Shown here: positions 36,901 to 49,900 of the stretch, piece by piece
How positions within the stretch are numbered: position 1 is the stretch's first letter
Layout: every line of letters starts with the position of its first letter
DNA from: Breviolum minutum Mf 1.05b.01
Lineage: Eukaryota; Sar; Dinophyceae; Suessiales; Symbiodiniaceae
Direction of reading: 5' to 3'
DNA length: 64,000 nt
Assembly (NCBI GenBank): GCA_000507305.1
Contig: DF242516.1
Location: forward strand, 1-64,000
Position numbers and translations under genes: made by a program
The notes under the pieces: model-generated
What the model was told of the DNA's origin: nothing
The model's input: the letters and a program-made list of their open reading frames with translations, nothing else
Database searches by the model: none

Positions 36901-39900
36901 CGAGAACACTCTTTCTTCCAGCCTTCACGCTGACAGGGAGGACATTGATCAAGCTGGAGCAAAGCACTAGGGCTGGGCCTGAACAGTGCATTTTGCACCC
37001 TGCGGTTCTTCGTACCAAACGCTTGCTACGCACTGCTTCCTGACGTTGCATAAACACCTCTTCCATTGCAAAAACCACTCCGCCTGCTTGCTCCTCAACC
37101 ATGCTTGTTTCAAAAGTATTTAGTGTCCTTCACTTACGGTTGACCGGTAGCCCCACAGACTTTTACTCTTGCATGTGCGCGATGCCCAAACACGGACGTA
37201 CGTGCCTTCTTCGTCAAAAGCCATACATGTCAGTCGGTCCTAAATGCCAGGCAAGCCATTTTCAAGCTGCGACATGCTGTGTCACTTTCACAAAAAGATA
37301 CAAAAAGCACTGAAAGGCACTTTCCCAACCTCGGGTTTGTATTCTGTCTTGTCTGTGAAGGTCTGGATGCACTGGTAGTTGAGTATATCCCAAACCTGAC
37401 CGTGCTGAGTGTCCAGTTTTATAGGCAACAAAGGCAGCTTCAGCAGGGCCTTCACAACCTTATCAACTGACATAGAGATCAGTTGGTGCCTCGGTTGCAA
37501 TGCTCGTCATGCTCGTCTCAAGGGTTCTCGTATACAACAGTCAAAATCTAAGTAGCAGACTGTGCTTCATTGACAAGCACATCAAGCACAGGAGCGTTGT
37601 GCCTCAAACCCCGGTCTCAGACTCCCAACGATATTTTGGGATGAAGGAGCGGCGCGTTTGCAATTCTCCTGTGCTTCTGAGATCTCGACCCTTGAAGATA
37701 ATTCATGGCTTTTTGCGTGTAGGGATTCCAGATAATGATCTGCCTGTCGGAGCCTGATCAAATGCGAGTGTGTTTGGCAAAGTCAATGGTGACGTGACAA
37801 ACAACGCAGTTCAACAGAAATTCACCGTGATTTGTTGAATCCTTGCACTGGCTTGATCGTTGTCGGGTCAAGTTCCAACCTCCAGATGCAAAGAACTTGT
37901 AGCTCTTGCACCAGCACCACGAGTGCACTCCTTCAACAGCACAGGTTGCTATGACAAAACAATCTCAGGTCAGGTGACAGCATGTTGATGTTCCTATCAA
38001 CAGGCCTTTTTTGTGAAGGCGGACAGCATCTCGGCCTTCTTTACGCCTAGGACATGGAGCCGAAAGCTCTTCTCACTGACCACTGTGCTCAGATGTGCTC
38101 AGTACTCGAAGAGTCTAGCAAGGAAATACCATAAGAAAAAACTGGAGAAATCTGCGTAATAACTCAGATCCACGCTGATTGGTATGCACATCGCAAATGT
38201 TAATCTCACCGTCCAGGCTACAGGTCACCATGGCCTGAAGCTGTGATACGAAGCCCACCTGACAAGATTGCACGAGTACGACCGCAGAAGATGTCAACAC
38301 GTTCATCAAAAAGACTAGCTTAGCAGCTAAACAAATACGCTTTGTCAGATGAAAAAGTTTAAATGAAAAAAAATGATTCCGCATGCCAAATTTGGGTATA
38401 AATTTGTCAAAATGGATAGAGTGCAGAAACATCCGCCTTGGTGACCCAGTCTTTGTGGTACTTTACGCGGGACCTGTCAGGATTGTTGCACATGCTTTCT
38501 GGAATTTGGTGCAGTTCCAAAACCAACGAACACGCAAAGTCAAGACATGCCAGGGATGCGCTTTTTTGACCTTCAAGCCATCATCACCAGGTTTGCCCTC
38601 TGGCTTCCCATCGGATTTGGGCTCTTGGTCCCAATCAGCTGCATCCAACGGGAAAACAGTCACCTGAGAATCAAAAGTTTTCCGAGATTTTTGTTGAGCC
38701 CACAATCCGACAAGGTCCATCTTGGGAATGCGGCATATCCCTTGTCATCGCCTGAGTTGGAAACTGCACCACCCTCTGCTCAACACTGAGATCGTGAAAA
38801 AATCCATGGCAAAAAAAACTGTGAAGCCTTCCTAGTGTCTTCAACCCAAAAAAACATCTTGTTTACCCGTCGTTGTGTTAGTGCATGCGAACAGGTCCTC
38901 CTCTGTGCGTTTCGTAGAGTTGCACACACAGGAGTACAGTGGAAATCAGTGGAAGGCATTCAGATATTGACGGGTGTATATACTCCAAATGCCTTCAAAC
39001 TATCACATACATGTGCCATAGTCTAAACTCTAAACTCTAAACTTCTCATGCGGTGGGTATTTCCGCAGCTTGTGATTTCCACTTATGCCCCTCGTGTTTC
39101 TTCTTGACTGTGTACAAATGTCTTCTCTGTGCACCAGGTGTCAGCAGTCACCTTTTACTTTATAGAAGTATGGCATTCTATATCACCCCTCGGCATTCTG
39201 ATAGTCAGAATAACACATTCGTCTTTTGCGCGTGAAGCTGCAGAAAATGCAGCATCTAGATTGAATACTACTTTTGCTGGATGGCCCTGAGGGCGCGGCC
39301 GACCATCAGGATCTCTTTCTCTGGGCTCTTGTTTTCATGTGTCCTCTTGCAGAAATAACGACAAGTGTTTGGAAGAGCTCAATGCAAAAAAAAATGGTCA
39401 AAAACAAATATGCGTACGTACCAAGAGGTGCGCGCATCTTTCAAACACAGAAAACCAAAATCTGAGTGATGGGCTCAGTGTATCCAAGACAAAGAGGCCT
39501 CATATCACAATAAAATGATTTGGCTGCAGCCCTAAAATCCAGGTCCAAGATTCGAACGTGCCATCCTTGTGGTCGATGTGTGTAATTTGACCTGATTGGA
39601 ACTGCAAGTGCGTCTATCAGTTGGTGGAAATGTTCTCACTCTGAGGGCTTTGCTGAAAGAACTATCATAGAAGAAGATCCTAAAGCCTGGGCAATGGAAG
39701 ACTTCAAAAAGCTGAGCTGTGAAGACCAGCAATGATCAGTTCCACTGAAATGTCTGAGTTTCGACTAGAAGAGGCAACCGCCAACTTTCTTGACCTCGAC
39801 GATTGCACGAATGCTGAGTGCACCCCAATGCCAAGTGAATGTCGTGCCAGCTGACCCAGAAAGGCGGTAAAGCCCGGTTCCGGAACTTATGCAACATCAG

Positions 39901-41933
39901 TGTAGCATAGCTCGCATTCAAAATTATGGCGGCATCGCAATCTTCCACACAAAAAATGTCCTGAGATCCAGCTTTTGCATCCAACAGCAGGCTGAAAGCC
40001 AACTCGTGGTGTTGCCAACCTGGGTCAGGTTAACTTTGATACGGGGAAATCGTCAGCAAAACTCCGATCCTGAGGTCATTGCATCAATTGCTTTGTGGAG
40101 GGTGAGATTTGGATGCCACACCTTTTAGGTGGTGACAACTGTGTTTCAATGAAATCATGTCTGTGACAGTAGTTATAGTTCACAAAATCACATCAAAATC
40201 ACAAAGCAACACAACTCAACACGAATCCCCACCTTCACAAAGCCATCACGTCCTGCTGTGATGTACCTGCGCACAATTGAAACGAATTGGTCACGGTCCA
40301 GTCTACAACTTAACAAATCCAACACATAGCCCAATGCTGCTGACAAGTCTAAAAAGTTTCACAAATGTGGTCATCGGTTATCAAGGCCTTCGTGACCCAC
40401 TGCTGGAGCTGCCTCCTGCCTTGTGGTCATCAAAGCCATCAAATCCCATTCGACTACATCATTCCGGCATTACATTGATCTGGCCACCATTCAAACCCAC
40501 CGCCCTTCCATTGAATTAGCACAAGTGTATCGTAAGGATTTGGAATCTGCCAAGCATGAGACGGAAGAGCAGAACATCAAAATGATTCAAAAATGTATCA
40601 AAAAATGTACAAATCATACATTTATCCATAATCTATGTAAATAGTATAAAGGTATGTCGTGTAGCGGCACTCAAGGTCCAATCTCAATGGACTCAATGGA
40701 GTAGAATCTGAAAAGCATATTGTCGGTCAAAGCCAATCAGGCTGTTTGCCAGAGATAACTTGCTATGCCACAAGTCACTTGTACCAACAGAATTTCAATC
40801 TGTTGCCAACCGGCGCGAGAAGGTGAAGAAAAATTATTACTCAGCAAGACTTGCCCTCTAAGCGCCACACGCTAGCGGTTCCCAGGTCAGGAACTACTGC
40901 AATGTTGTTAATCATATCCTGCACAGTCAAAAGGACCTCTTGGCAAACACGTCTCAGAAAAAAAATGTGCCAGCATGCACCCGCAACATCCATTTCACAC
41001 TGTCACACTGTCGCACTGTCCGCGTGACCACATTGCCATGCACCAGCCAAAGCTTCCGCAGCGCCAGCGTTGTGTGAGAGCCTCAAAGCTAACATAGTCA
41101 TCTTTTTGGCGGATTCTCTGACTTCTGTCTTTCCTACTGTTCTCTCTGGGTCTTATCTTTTCCTGTCCTGGCATCGGTCATGGAATTTAGTGTCTCATGT
41201 GTTCGTATCTTTGGATACCTCAAATTCATCGGTTGAGAACCTCTCTATAACCTCGGGCATCTTCCTGAATGACACCAAGTATAAGGACCCTGCTCACATG
41301 CACCATCACCAGAATTGAAGCCTGGAACATGGAAGAGCATGTAGTTTGTGAACTCCTCACAACGTCAGAATGGAAGGCAAATCCTGAAATTGTGACTAGC
41401 AAGGAAACTTTTGTCCACGCTGTGATTATATGCAATTGATTTCTGGAAGTCGGAGAATTGGTGTAGCCAGGCTATGAAAAAGTCTCATGGTTCTCAGGCG
41501 TTTTGTAAGCGGAGTATCAAATGTTGGATGAAGGGGCATGCATGTCAAAAAGAAGCCCTGACTATGCTGCATACTGCAACATTCTGAAACTGAAACATAT
41601 TGATTCTCCACAAGATGCCACATGGATCTGCTTGCATGCATGATCACGTGCGCGTGAACAAACAAAACCCCAGTCGGAGAAGTTTGAAGTAGATAGCGGT
41701 TGAAGAAGCGGGAATTGAGTTATGTGAACATGTAGTCACAAAGGTTTTCAACAAGAACTACAAGAGACACTCCAAACGCACCTGAACAATCTACGTGAAC
41801 ACAAAGTGAGAATCAATTTGTCAACATGCAACCGAATGTCCTCCCAAGTCACAGTCTCTGAACATCCAGCATCGATCTTCTTGAACAACGTTCGAAGCTC
41901 GGAGTCCCAGCGCCTTCGCCTAGGAATGCCCAC
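30960..41933 (-). CDS. EF-hand and WD40-repeat protein resembling WDR49/WDR64
   Basis: A beta-propeller scaffold protein with an N-terminal calcium-binding-like hand. Exons in order: 41933 to about 41830, EF-hand-like LFKKIDAGCSETVTWEDI; 40266-40233, YITAGRDGFVK; about 40000-39850, IFCVEDCDAAIILNASYATL; about 38690-38570, SQVTVFPLDAADWDQEPK; about 38270-38170, AMVTCSLDGEINICDVH; 37753-37690, SDRQIIIWNPYTQKAMNYL; about 37495-37459, QLISMSVDK; 37395-37330, VWDILNYQCIQTFTDK through EYKPE; about 37240-37130, MAFDEEGTYVRVWAS; about 36490-36407, HQIISGDNMGTIS; 36336-36283, VWDIQTGKLEFEFRRAHQ (GC donor); about 35945-35890, EGAVKLWNFSSGQQ; about 35267-35050; about 31835-31700, PRWLFTGHADG; 31382-31300, WVRIWDLTR; 31200-30960, SNGSDIVICLESGSACAFEL. 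The consecutive IIIWNPY, QLISMSVDK-VWDI and TEYKPE blocks with an upstream EF-hand are the WDR49/64 pattern. Exons between 32 and 35 kb are not resolved. Confidence 0.8.
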
Positions 41934-42523
41934 CGGTCTCCCATGTCTTTTCCCGTCCTAAAAATGAGATTCGCTTTATCGCTTCAGTCTTTGCGCAAGT
42001 GTGAAAACCAGAATTCAATCTTGGTCTAGTGACACTGACGATGCTGCTGAAAATGCACTGTTGAGTGAAAATGCACTATTGAGATTGCGTCCTGCCTTTA
42101 TTGATCGCATCTCATGTGACGTATCAATCTTTGTCCATGCAACGGTACTTTTGTGTAAATATGCTATGTATTCTGAATTCATTTGCCATATACACAGTTA
42201 TTTCACCGTGTGCAGTATGATCCCCTGTCCCCATTCATGCGCGTAGCCACCAAAGGTTGGCCGCTAGCCCAACGGGATCCTTTGAAAGAGTGCCCCTAGA
42301 ATTCCTCAAGCCATGGTAGCCACATTCGTCAGGTGGCATAGGAAGGTCGACCGGTATACCCATTCACATGTGTGTGTGGGCATACATAGACACACATTAA
42401 CTTATCGACATATACATACAGTGTAAATCTATACATCTTTTTTTGGCATGTAGCGTGTGTACCCTTAAAACATACTAAATATAGGAGCTGAGAATATTTC
42501 TTCTGCGCGTCAGATTTGGGAGC

Positions 42524-45500
42524 TCAGCAGATTTCGCCTCTTGCCTCCTTATTGCTCTGGTTTTCAGCTTGAAACAGAATTTCCCAGGGGCCCTCCTTCA
42601 ATGGAGATGTCCGAATGTGAAGAGTTGGTCGATTGATGTCTTGTGTGCATCTGAGGTGAAGCTTGGGTCTGACAATGTCATGAATCATGCATGGTCCTTG
42701 TAGTGACAAGAAACAAACGTGCACAAATGATCACATGTCTGAATATATGAGCTATGCTGCTATGCTCATCACACTTTCTGAAAAGCCTATCTCCATGCAT
42801 TTGGTTGATTGCAGCAGTCTTTCTCAGGCAAGTGCTCATCTTGAGATGTGCCAGCAGAGCTCGTCAGACGGGAGAGCAAGGCATCCACAAACTTCCTCGC
42901 AGAGTCTTCTGCAAAATAGATCAAGATATATCAAAACGGCAGGTGCACAAAATTCACAAGAATCCAGCAATCTCAAGACAAAATGAGTTCAAAATGACTC
43001 ACAAAACGATTTTCACAGTGCAACGATATGAAGCAAACTGGGACAAGGATAACTGAGATGGATGAGGCAGCTAAGGCAGCTAAAACAGCCAAGGCAGTCC
43101 AACGAAGTGATTTGTTTTTGGATCTTGGATTCAGGCTGTTCATCCAGTTTCACAGGTTGGCCCTCTTCGTCCTGAAACTGGTCCTGCGGGCGGCTTGTCA
43201 TGCACACCACACATATATTCATCAAGGGATGCGGAATGGTGCAGCCTTCAGGCGTCGAAGTTCTTTGAGAGGCAAGCCCATCGGATTGATGGCAACAACT
43301 GCATTCTCTTCACCGTCCATGGCTGGCACTACGTGTCAGGGCATTGCACAAGTATATCCATCCTGACCATGTCTGGTCAAAGCTTTGGGCCAGCATTCTG
43401 CATCACAATCGAAGGAAAACACTCTCGTATATCAACATCTGTGAGAGCATCAGTAAACAGCTTCCACATCCACAGCCAGGGCAAAGGTTGGCAAGTGTCT
43501 TTCAGCTGAAGTTGCTCGACGGTCCAGGCCAATGCCGACTCTCTTGGAAAATCATTCAATGCAAATAATCACAATAAGTCACAATGAGTCACAAAGCAAA
43601 GCGCGGTGGATAGCGATGTTCATGTGAGCACGTATCTTTTAACATCTTGTCACATCTTGGCACACCTTTGGGATATATCCTAGACATTGGTATACGAGCT
43701 GCTATACGTTTGTATATTCTTGTAGAATCTTGTAGTACTATATTTGTAGCATGTTGCAGTTCGTGAGTTGAAGAGGGATTCAGCGCAGCCTTGAAACCTC
43801 CATAGTGTGCTTTCTCAGAAACCACCATCATCATCATCATCTTCTCCAAGGATTGCTGAAGGCGCCTGGTTTGGCACCAGTGTGAGCGAGTTCACAGTTA
43901 GATTACAGTAGATAGATCTGATACATAAGGCATTCAAACGTTAATTTTGAAACCTTTGATAAACTCAAAACCTTTGCAAAGTCTCTTCCAATCGCAGTCC
44001 CAGTTTGAATCTGCCAAAAGTTTGGCCGCCTGTGGAGAAGGATCAACAGGTTTTTCTGCCAGGAACTCCATCGGGTCATCAAATTCTAACTGCACATTCT
44101 GGAGCATTTTTTGCCTCGGCAAGACTTGCTGAGAAAATCTGTCAGACACTGGACGAAGGTAGTGGCTCCAAAGGGCTCTCTTATATATAGGTTATCTTAT
44201 TGGTTTCTGTCCCAGTGCTGGTTTGGTCCTGCAAATCACGCAAAAACGTTTGTTTCGCCTCACAGGAATCTGATTGTACATACTTCACAAGATCAAAACT
44301 CGGAATAAGTGGGCTAGTCTAACTCTTCCAAGCGTCTGCTCTACTTGCTGCTTCTCAAAGAATATTTTTGCTGTGGCCTGCATTGCAAGACTCACAAGGT
44401 GGATGATGTTGGGTGTCCAGTATCTTGTGACCTTGTGTGTACAATCCACCAGCACTGTAGATGTTTCTTGCATACAAAGGACAGAATCGAGTAAAGTCAG
44501 TAGACTGTAATAGAACAAAGGAGACAGGCATAAGATAGAAGCTGATAGAAGTAATTACGCGTCCAAGGCTATCAGGTCTTGCACGATCCTTACAGCAATC
44601 ATGTCGCATTAGAACTTCGCCTGAAGTACTGGAAGTGATCTACAGTAAGTATGTGAATATGATGTGAATATGAGCAGGACTACGAGCATATCCATGTGCA
44701 GTGCAGCCTCTGCTTCTTCAAAGACCTCGTGACACCACATGAGATGACTTTCATACATTCTCAATGAGCAAAGGCAGCAACTGCACAGTCAAATCAAAAG
44801 TGATCTCTCAATCTGGAAGGAAACAGATTCATCGCTCAGCCGCACGCTTTATCCTTGCGTAACAGAATTGCTCCCGGTTGAGGCTCCAAGGCACGGACAG
44901 ACCACCTGATTACACATGAACCCGCAGTTCACGATCCTAGGAGTAGGCTCACCGTAAATTGATTTAAGCTTTGAGAGAAACTGGTTGGTTCTCCGCTAAA
45001 GACTAGCTCTAAAGGTCTAAAGGACAGTTCTGTGTACCTGGCGAGTCCCATCTGTTGTCTTCATCCAATATGATCCCATTGTGACTGTTGAAATGAAACA
45101 TGTAGGGAAGGTCGAGTGTTTTCTGGCAACGAGCGCGTACTAGAATCTGTAGAATCCAGCACTCTGAATTACGGGTGCTTGCTAGCAGCAAGAGTGCATT
45201 TTTGCTTCTAAAGTGGTTCTTTCTGGTACTGATGGTGGCGGCTGCGCAATGGCAGAATTCAAACCGCTAAATCCTAAATCGAAACCCAGCAGCCTGACAA
45301 AACTCTCTTAAAGATCAGACCATAGATACAGCCTAATCCTCCTGCCAAATGGAAGAAGCAATTCAAACCTGAATTCATCCTAAACACTCGAAACCCAAAC
45401 TCCTAAAATCACAAGTCCAAAAATCTCCAGGATCCCTTCCTGGCATGTCAAAAAGATTAAAAAGCGTAGGGTGTGGTGGGGCGAAGGCGAACCGCCCAAG

Positions 45501-46778
45501 AAAGGAAAACGAGGAACAAGTTCTGCGAGGTATATCATAGCAGGGAGGACTCTGTATGCAAAACAGAATAAAACAAATTGGGAGACAATGCAGAGAAGGA
45601 CCAATGCAGACAATTCCTTGGAAGGCAATGAAGGAACGATGCTGAAGAGGTATCCAACGTATTACATCGTATTACAGTATTACAGCCACTGGTAAGCCGG
45701 TGAACAGATGGGGGAGAATGCGAAAACAAAGGGAAACAGTAAGGAACTACATTCATCTGTTATCTATGCCAGGCCCGGAGTAGATAAGAAACTAAAGTCG
45801 AAAGCAAGTTGAGGGGTAAGAAAGTGAAGAAGGCAGGCATCCTCACTGACCGCAAGACATTTAGACGGGACTGGGCTTGGATGGCACCTAAAACCACAAT
45901 TTGCTCTACTCATGAAACAGCTTGAAACCTTTGATCTTCTCATAAAGTCGGTTCACTCCGTGTCCGAAGCTTGACTTGCTAAGGCACCTCATCATTGCGG
46001 GATCTGATTCCATGCAGTAGACCTGGAAGAGATCCAAATTGGTAAACACACATTGCCAGGCTGACAGCACAGCTTTGCTGCATGGTCCAAAAGACATCCC
46101 GCCAGTTTGGAAGCTCCCCCACTCCCGGAACCCTCACAGAAGCCGGTTGTGGGACTCTCCAAACATTTTGTTGTGGAAAAACGGCGCAAACATTCTGTGC
46201 AAATTCGCGCAGACGCGTCACCCCAACGCGCTTGGTTTGCATGGAGGCGCATTGAAACGCCCTAGTATTCACTTGCAAGGTACTTTACCTTTGTCGCCGT
46301 CTTGGTACATTGAACTCCTGAACTACGGTTGCAAGAGTAGTGCTGTGCGGGCCTTCTGTCTTTGCTAGAGAAATATAAGCATCGAGCATGTGTGCAAGTT
46401 CAAGAAACCTTTAACATCCCCTCAGCCCCCACACCCAATCACATCGCAAACAATGGACAAGTGCAAAATAGCAAGACGCTGCCATGGTTTTGAGTCCGCT
46501 GGCAAAAACATGTCAAAACCAGTCTCACACTGACTGCTAAGGTTCCAACTTTGATCATCTCGTCTGTCGCAAACACATTGCTCAAATCCCAGCTTTTTTG
46601 TTTTGTTGCGGAGACGTCAACCTGGCAGCTTTGGCTGGCAGTGACACTGCTCCGAGTGTCAAGTGGAAAATCAAAAAAACAGAAAACGGAAAACCGCTAT
46701 TTTTGACTAATGCGGCCTTCCTCAGGACGAAGGGAACGCCATCAACTTCGATGTCCATTGATGTCTCAGCATGCACTG
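42524..46778 (-). CDS. Exons of one or two unrecognised genes
   Basis: Segments in order: about 46778-46680 (MDIEVDGVPFVLRKAAL, GT donor); about 46262 to 46045 (FQCASMQTKRVGVTRLREFA, QQNVWRVPQPASVRVPGVGE, LPNWRDVFWTMQQSCAVSLA); about 46020-45906 (VYCMESDPAMMRCLSKSSFG, HGVNRLYEKIKGFKLFHE, then stop or donor); about 45130-45050; 44470-44320 (DCTHKVTRYWTPNIIHLVSL); 44149-43934 (NVQLEFDDPMEFLAEKPVDP); 43559-43377 (ALAWTVEQLQLKDTCQPLPW); about 43330-43210 (AMDGEENAVVAINPMGLPLK); about 43190-43090 (QDQFQDEEGQPVKLDEQPES); about 42925-42820 (DSARKFVDALLSRLTSSAGT); 42705-42524 (MIHDIVRPKLHLRCTQDINR, ending GEIC and a stop). The exons around 46.2 and 46.0 kb join in phase (AMC|VYC). A stop after FKLFHE at 45906 could end one gene, leaving a second from 45.2 to 42.5 kb. 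No family is recognised. Confidence 0.5.
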
Positions 46779-46981
46779 TTGGTCAGAAAACAGACATTGA
46801 CAGGTTTTGCGCTTCGCAGGGAGAATACAAACATTTGTGCTTATACTTTATACCTGTACTGTATTGATATAATGTGTATATAATAGTATATATATATCAG
46901 TTCCCTCCTTCCACGCGCTCTCCTTTTTATCCAGACTTGACGGCCACAATCAAATGTTACGAGCGAGCTCCACCAGACAAC

Positions 46982-49900
46982 TCAAAAGCCAAGTAATGCA
47001 GCGATGATGAGATTCGAAGAAGGGAAATCCAAACTGCAAATGGAGTGGCTGTAATCAGTNCCTCCACTCTCATACCAATGTCTGCCGTAACTTGCAAGAA
47101 TCAAGCTAAGAAGTTCCGGCAGCAATAAAGCGGAACGAAAAGCAGATGAACCCAATTGTGTGGAAGCCCATTCACAGAAAGCCTCCCATTGATTGGCACC
47201 GATCCTCTTCGTCTCAGGTCGCACCAAATCGATGCCATCCAAGTCAGAGTAATGCCTAGGCCCAAACGTGACCCGGCGAGGGCCAGGATTCTTAGCCTCA
47301 CCAATTCTACGATGCTGATGTCCAACGCATAAGCCAGGGATAGGTTTGGAGAAACCGTATCGAGTGCAGGTATTCCAAGCTAGCAGCATACAGAGCTTTC
47401 GTGGGTAAGGCTCAGCGACCTTAGTCCAAGCCATCTTATGTTTGGAAGATCGACCTCTCAGGATCTGGTGCTGGTGCCCTCCAGTGCAAAGCTTTCTAAT
47501 GCCAGCTAGCCGCCCGTCCATGAAAAAGCGTGTCCGTTTCCGCCATCTCGTCTTGAAGACACAAAAATCACATCTGAAACATTGTTTGAAGTCGGATGCA
47601 CCCAGTTTCCGCCATGCACGTTGTTGCCAAAGGTATGATGAATCGGGATTTTCAACCCAAAAACCAATATTCAACGACAGGCAGATTGAAATGATAAAAC
47701 TCAACCAGTCACTGTGTGAATTGCCTTGGTGTATCTTCTCCAACATCGTGCCACGAACCCAAGGGCAGCCGCGAGGATGTTCTGCACTTCGGACATTCGG
47801 GGTGATAGCACGAGAAAATGAAGAACAGATCGGTGCCGCACTAGTATGCAGAAAAACACCCGCACGTAACAGAAGTTCAATCCGTCGCCTGACACTGGTG
47901 TCAAGCAAATCAGAAAAAGGGCCATCCAAAATGTCGACACATAGCACCCAAGGAGCGCCACAAGCGATGCAAGATTTAGCAAAGCCCTTCACGCCAGAGT
48001 ATAAATCTAAGAAGCCTGGACATTTGGGAGGCCAGGATACGCCCTCGTTCAAAAAGAAAACTTCTCTTGGAAATGAAAGGAGCGCTTCGAGAACTTCAGA
48101 GGACCACGGACAATTTTGTTGAACATCACTATCAGGACTTACCGACACAGCAGGCTTCTCCTTGAGTCGACAAGTAGCTCTCATCTTCCCACGAGTGTGC
48201 ATGCGTTTGAGTCGATTTTGATGTCGCTCCAGCTTGTCATCCCGCGGCATCAAGGAGTACAAGTTGGGAATACCAGCCACGTCAAAAGGTCCCAATCCAA
48301 TGTCCGCCAAAGTGAGATCCAGGTTCCGAAAATCACCTGCTGAAGCTTCTATCCACCAAAATGGAAGTTCTATAGCCGGCCCTCTTACTTCACAACCTCT
48401 CGTAGGGTCATCTGCAGGATTGTGAGCTGACCGTGCGTAGGCCCCAGTGCTGTAAATGCCATAACCCAAGACGGGCGCCAAACTCTTTTGCAGTTCTCGG
48501 TTGAGAGCAGGAGAAGCGCTACGGCCCTTCACGGTGCATCCCAAAGTGACCTGAGAGTCACACAAGATAGGCACCCTCACCGGAGCTTCGACACTCCCAG
48601 ATAAAATTTCAGCCTTGACAAACGACCGCAGTTCACCAATGTTGATGTGCCTTGGTTTGTTGGCGCGTTTCTTCCAAGCCAGTGAAAAAGGTAGACCACG
48701 TGCAGCCGTTTCCCAGACTATGTGTTCAGTAAAAGGAGTTTCCCCATCAGGCAGCTCATCAACCACGTCCAATCTGCCAGCGGCCCGTTCATGAGCCTTG
48801 TAAGGGCTCAACAACTTCGTCCAGGTGCCTTTACTGAGGCCATGTCTGTGAATTTCTTTTGCCATAAAGGGGCTCAATTGCGACTGAACCACGGCCTCCC
48901 CCCAATTAGAAGCATCAACTGCAAAAATGTCAGTGGAGCAAGTGGCTCTAAGTTCAGCAACAGCAAGTGGAGCAAGAATGATAAGGCCCCAAAGCTCACT
49001 GCACAGTTCGTCGGGGAGCTTGATGATGTCAGCTCGTTCTCGGCCACTCTGAATCCTGTAGCAAACATCTATCAGAGACATCATGCGGCGACGAAAAGTA
49101 AAAATAGATACAAAGCCACCACACAACACTTCAAGCAAAGAGATGGAGCATACGCCGAGCCTAATCACCTGCAGCGTCACCCACACCAGTGATATAGCTC
49201 TGGCAATTGTAGCTCGGACCAGGCCTGATTCACCACACACTTCAGCACCCCAAAATGTAGCTCGCGGAGAGTTACTGAACCCTTTTCCAGGGTGTGCTTC
49301 TAGGCCCACTGCTTTGTAAATGGTATGCATAGAAGCCCTAGAAGAAATCAACCTATCACCTTCGACTGCATCTCTGCCCACCTTCTGTAGCAAAATGAGA
49401 TCATCAATGATGATACCACAAAGGAAATTGTCCCTGGGGACTCTTCCATGTATTGTTAGCAACTGCTCGGGTAAAAAAGCACCTGCTTGTAAGCCAAGGG
49501 ACAAATGAGAGGCTTGAGCATACTCGCAGGCTGCACTGTCGCCCATTGCCAGCGTGGCCAGACATGCATAAACAAAAGGCTCAGATTGTAAGTGTGGTGG
49601 AAAAGATTTCATGTGCTGCACTGCTCCAATGGGAATTTTCCAATCCAAAAAATTTCTAGTGATCCTCTCAGGGGAGGCTTTAAACGTGTAAAAGAAATTT
49701 GACAAATCATCGCCACTCATAAGTAGCTTCTCGTGGTCCTCCAAAATGATGTGAATGAGACTTGCTGCTGATGCCATGCCCATTACATATCTTTGAGGTG
49801 CTTGCTGAAGAACGTTCGCTGGTCTTGCATCGAGTATGAGTCTGTCAACAGACAAGTCTTTGGGCACTGTGAAAAGACCGTTGCCGTACCCCTGCGTGAC

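Noticed and set aside
44840-45130. Possible METTL2/6/8-type methyltransferase (LEPQPGAILLRKDK and a DGTR-like word)
   Set aside because: The two segments occur in the wrong order for that family and no SAM motif is seen.
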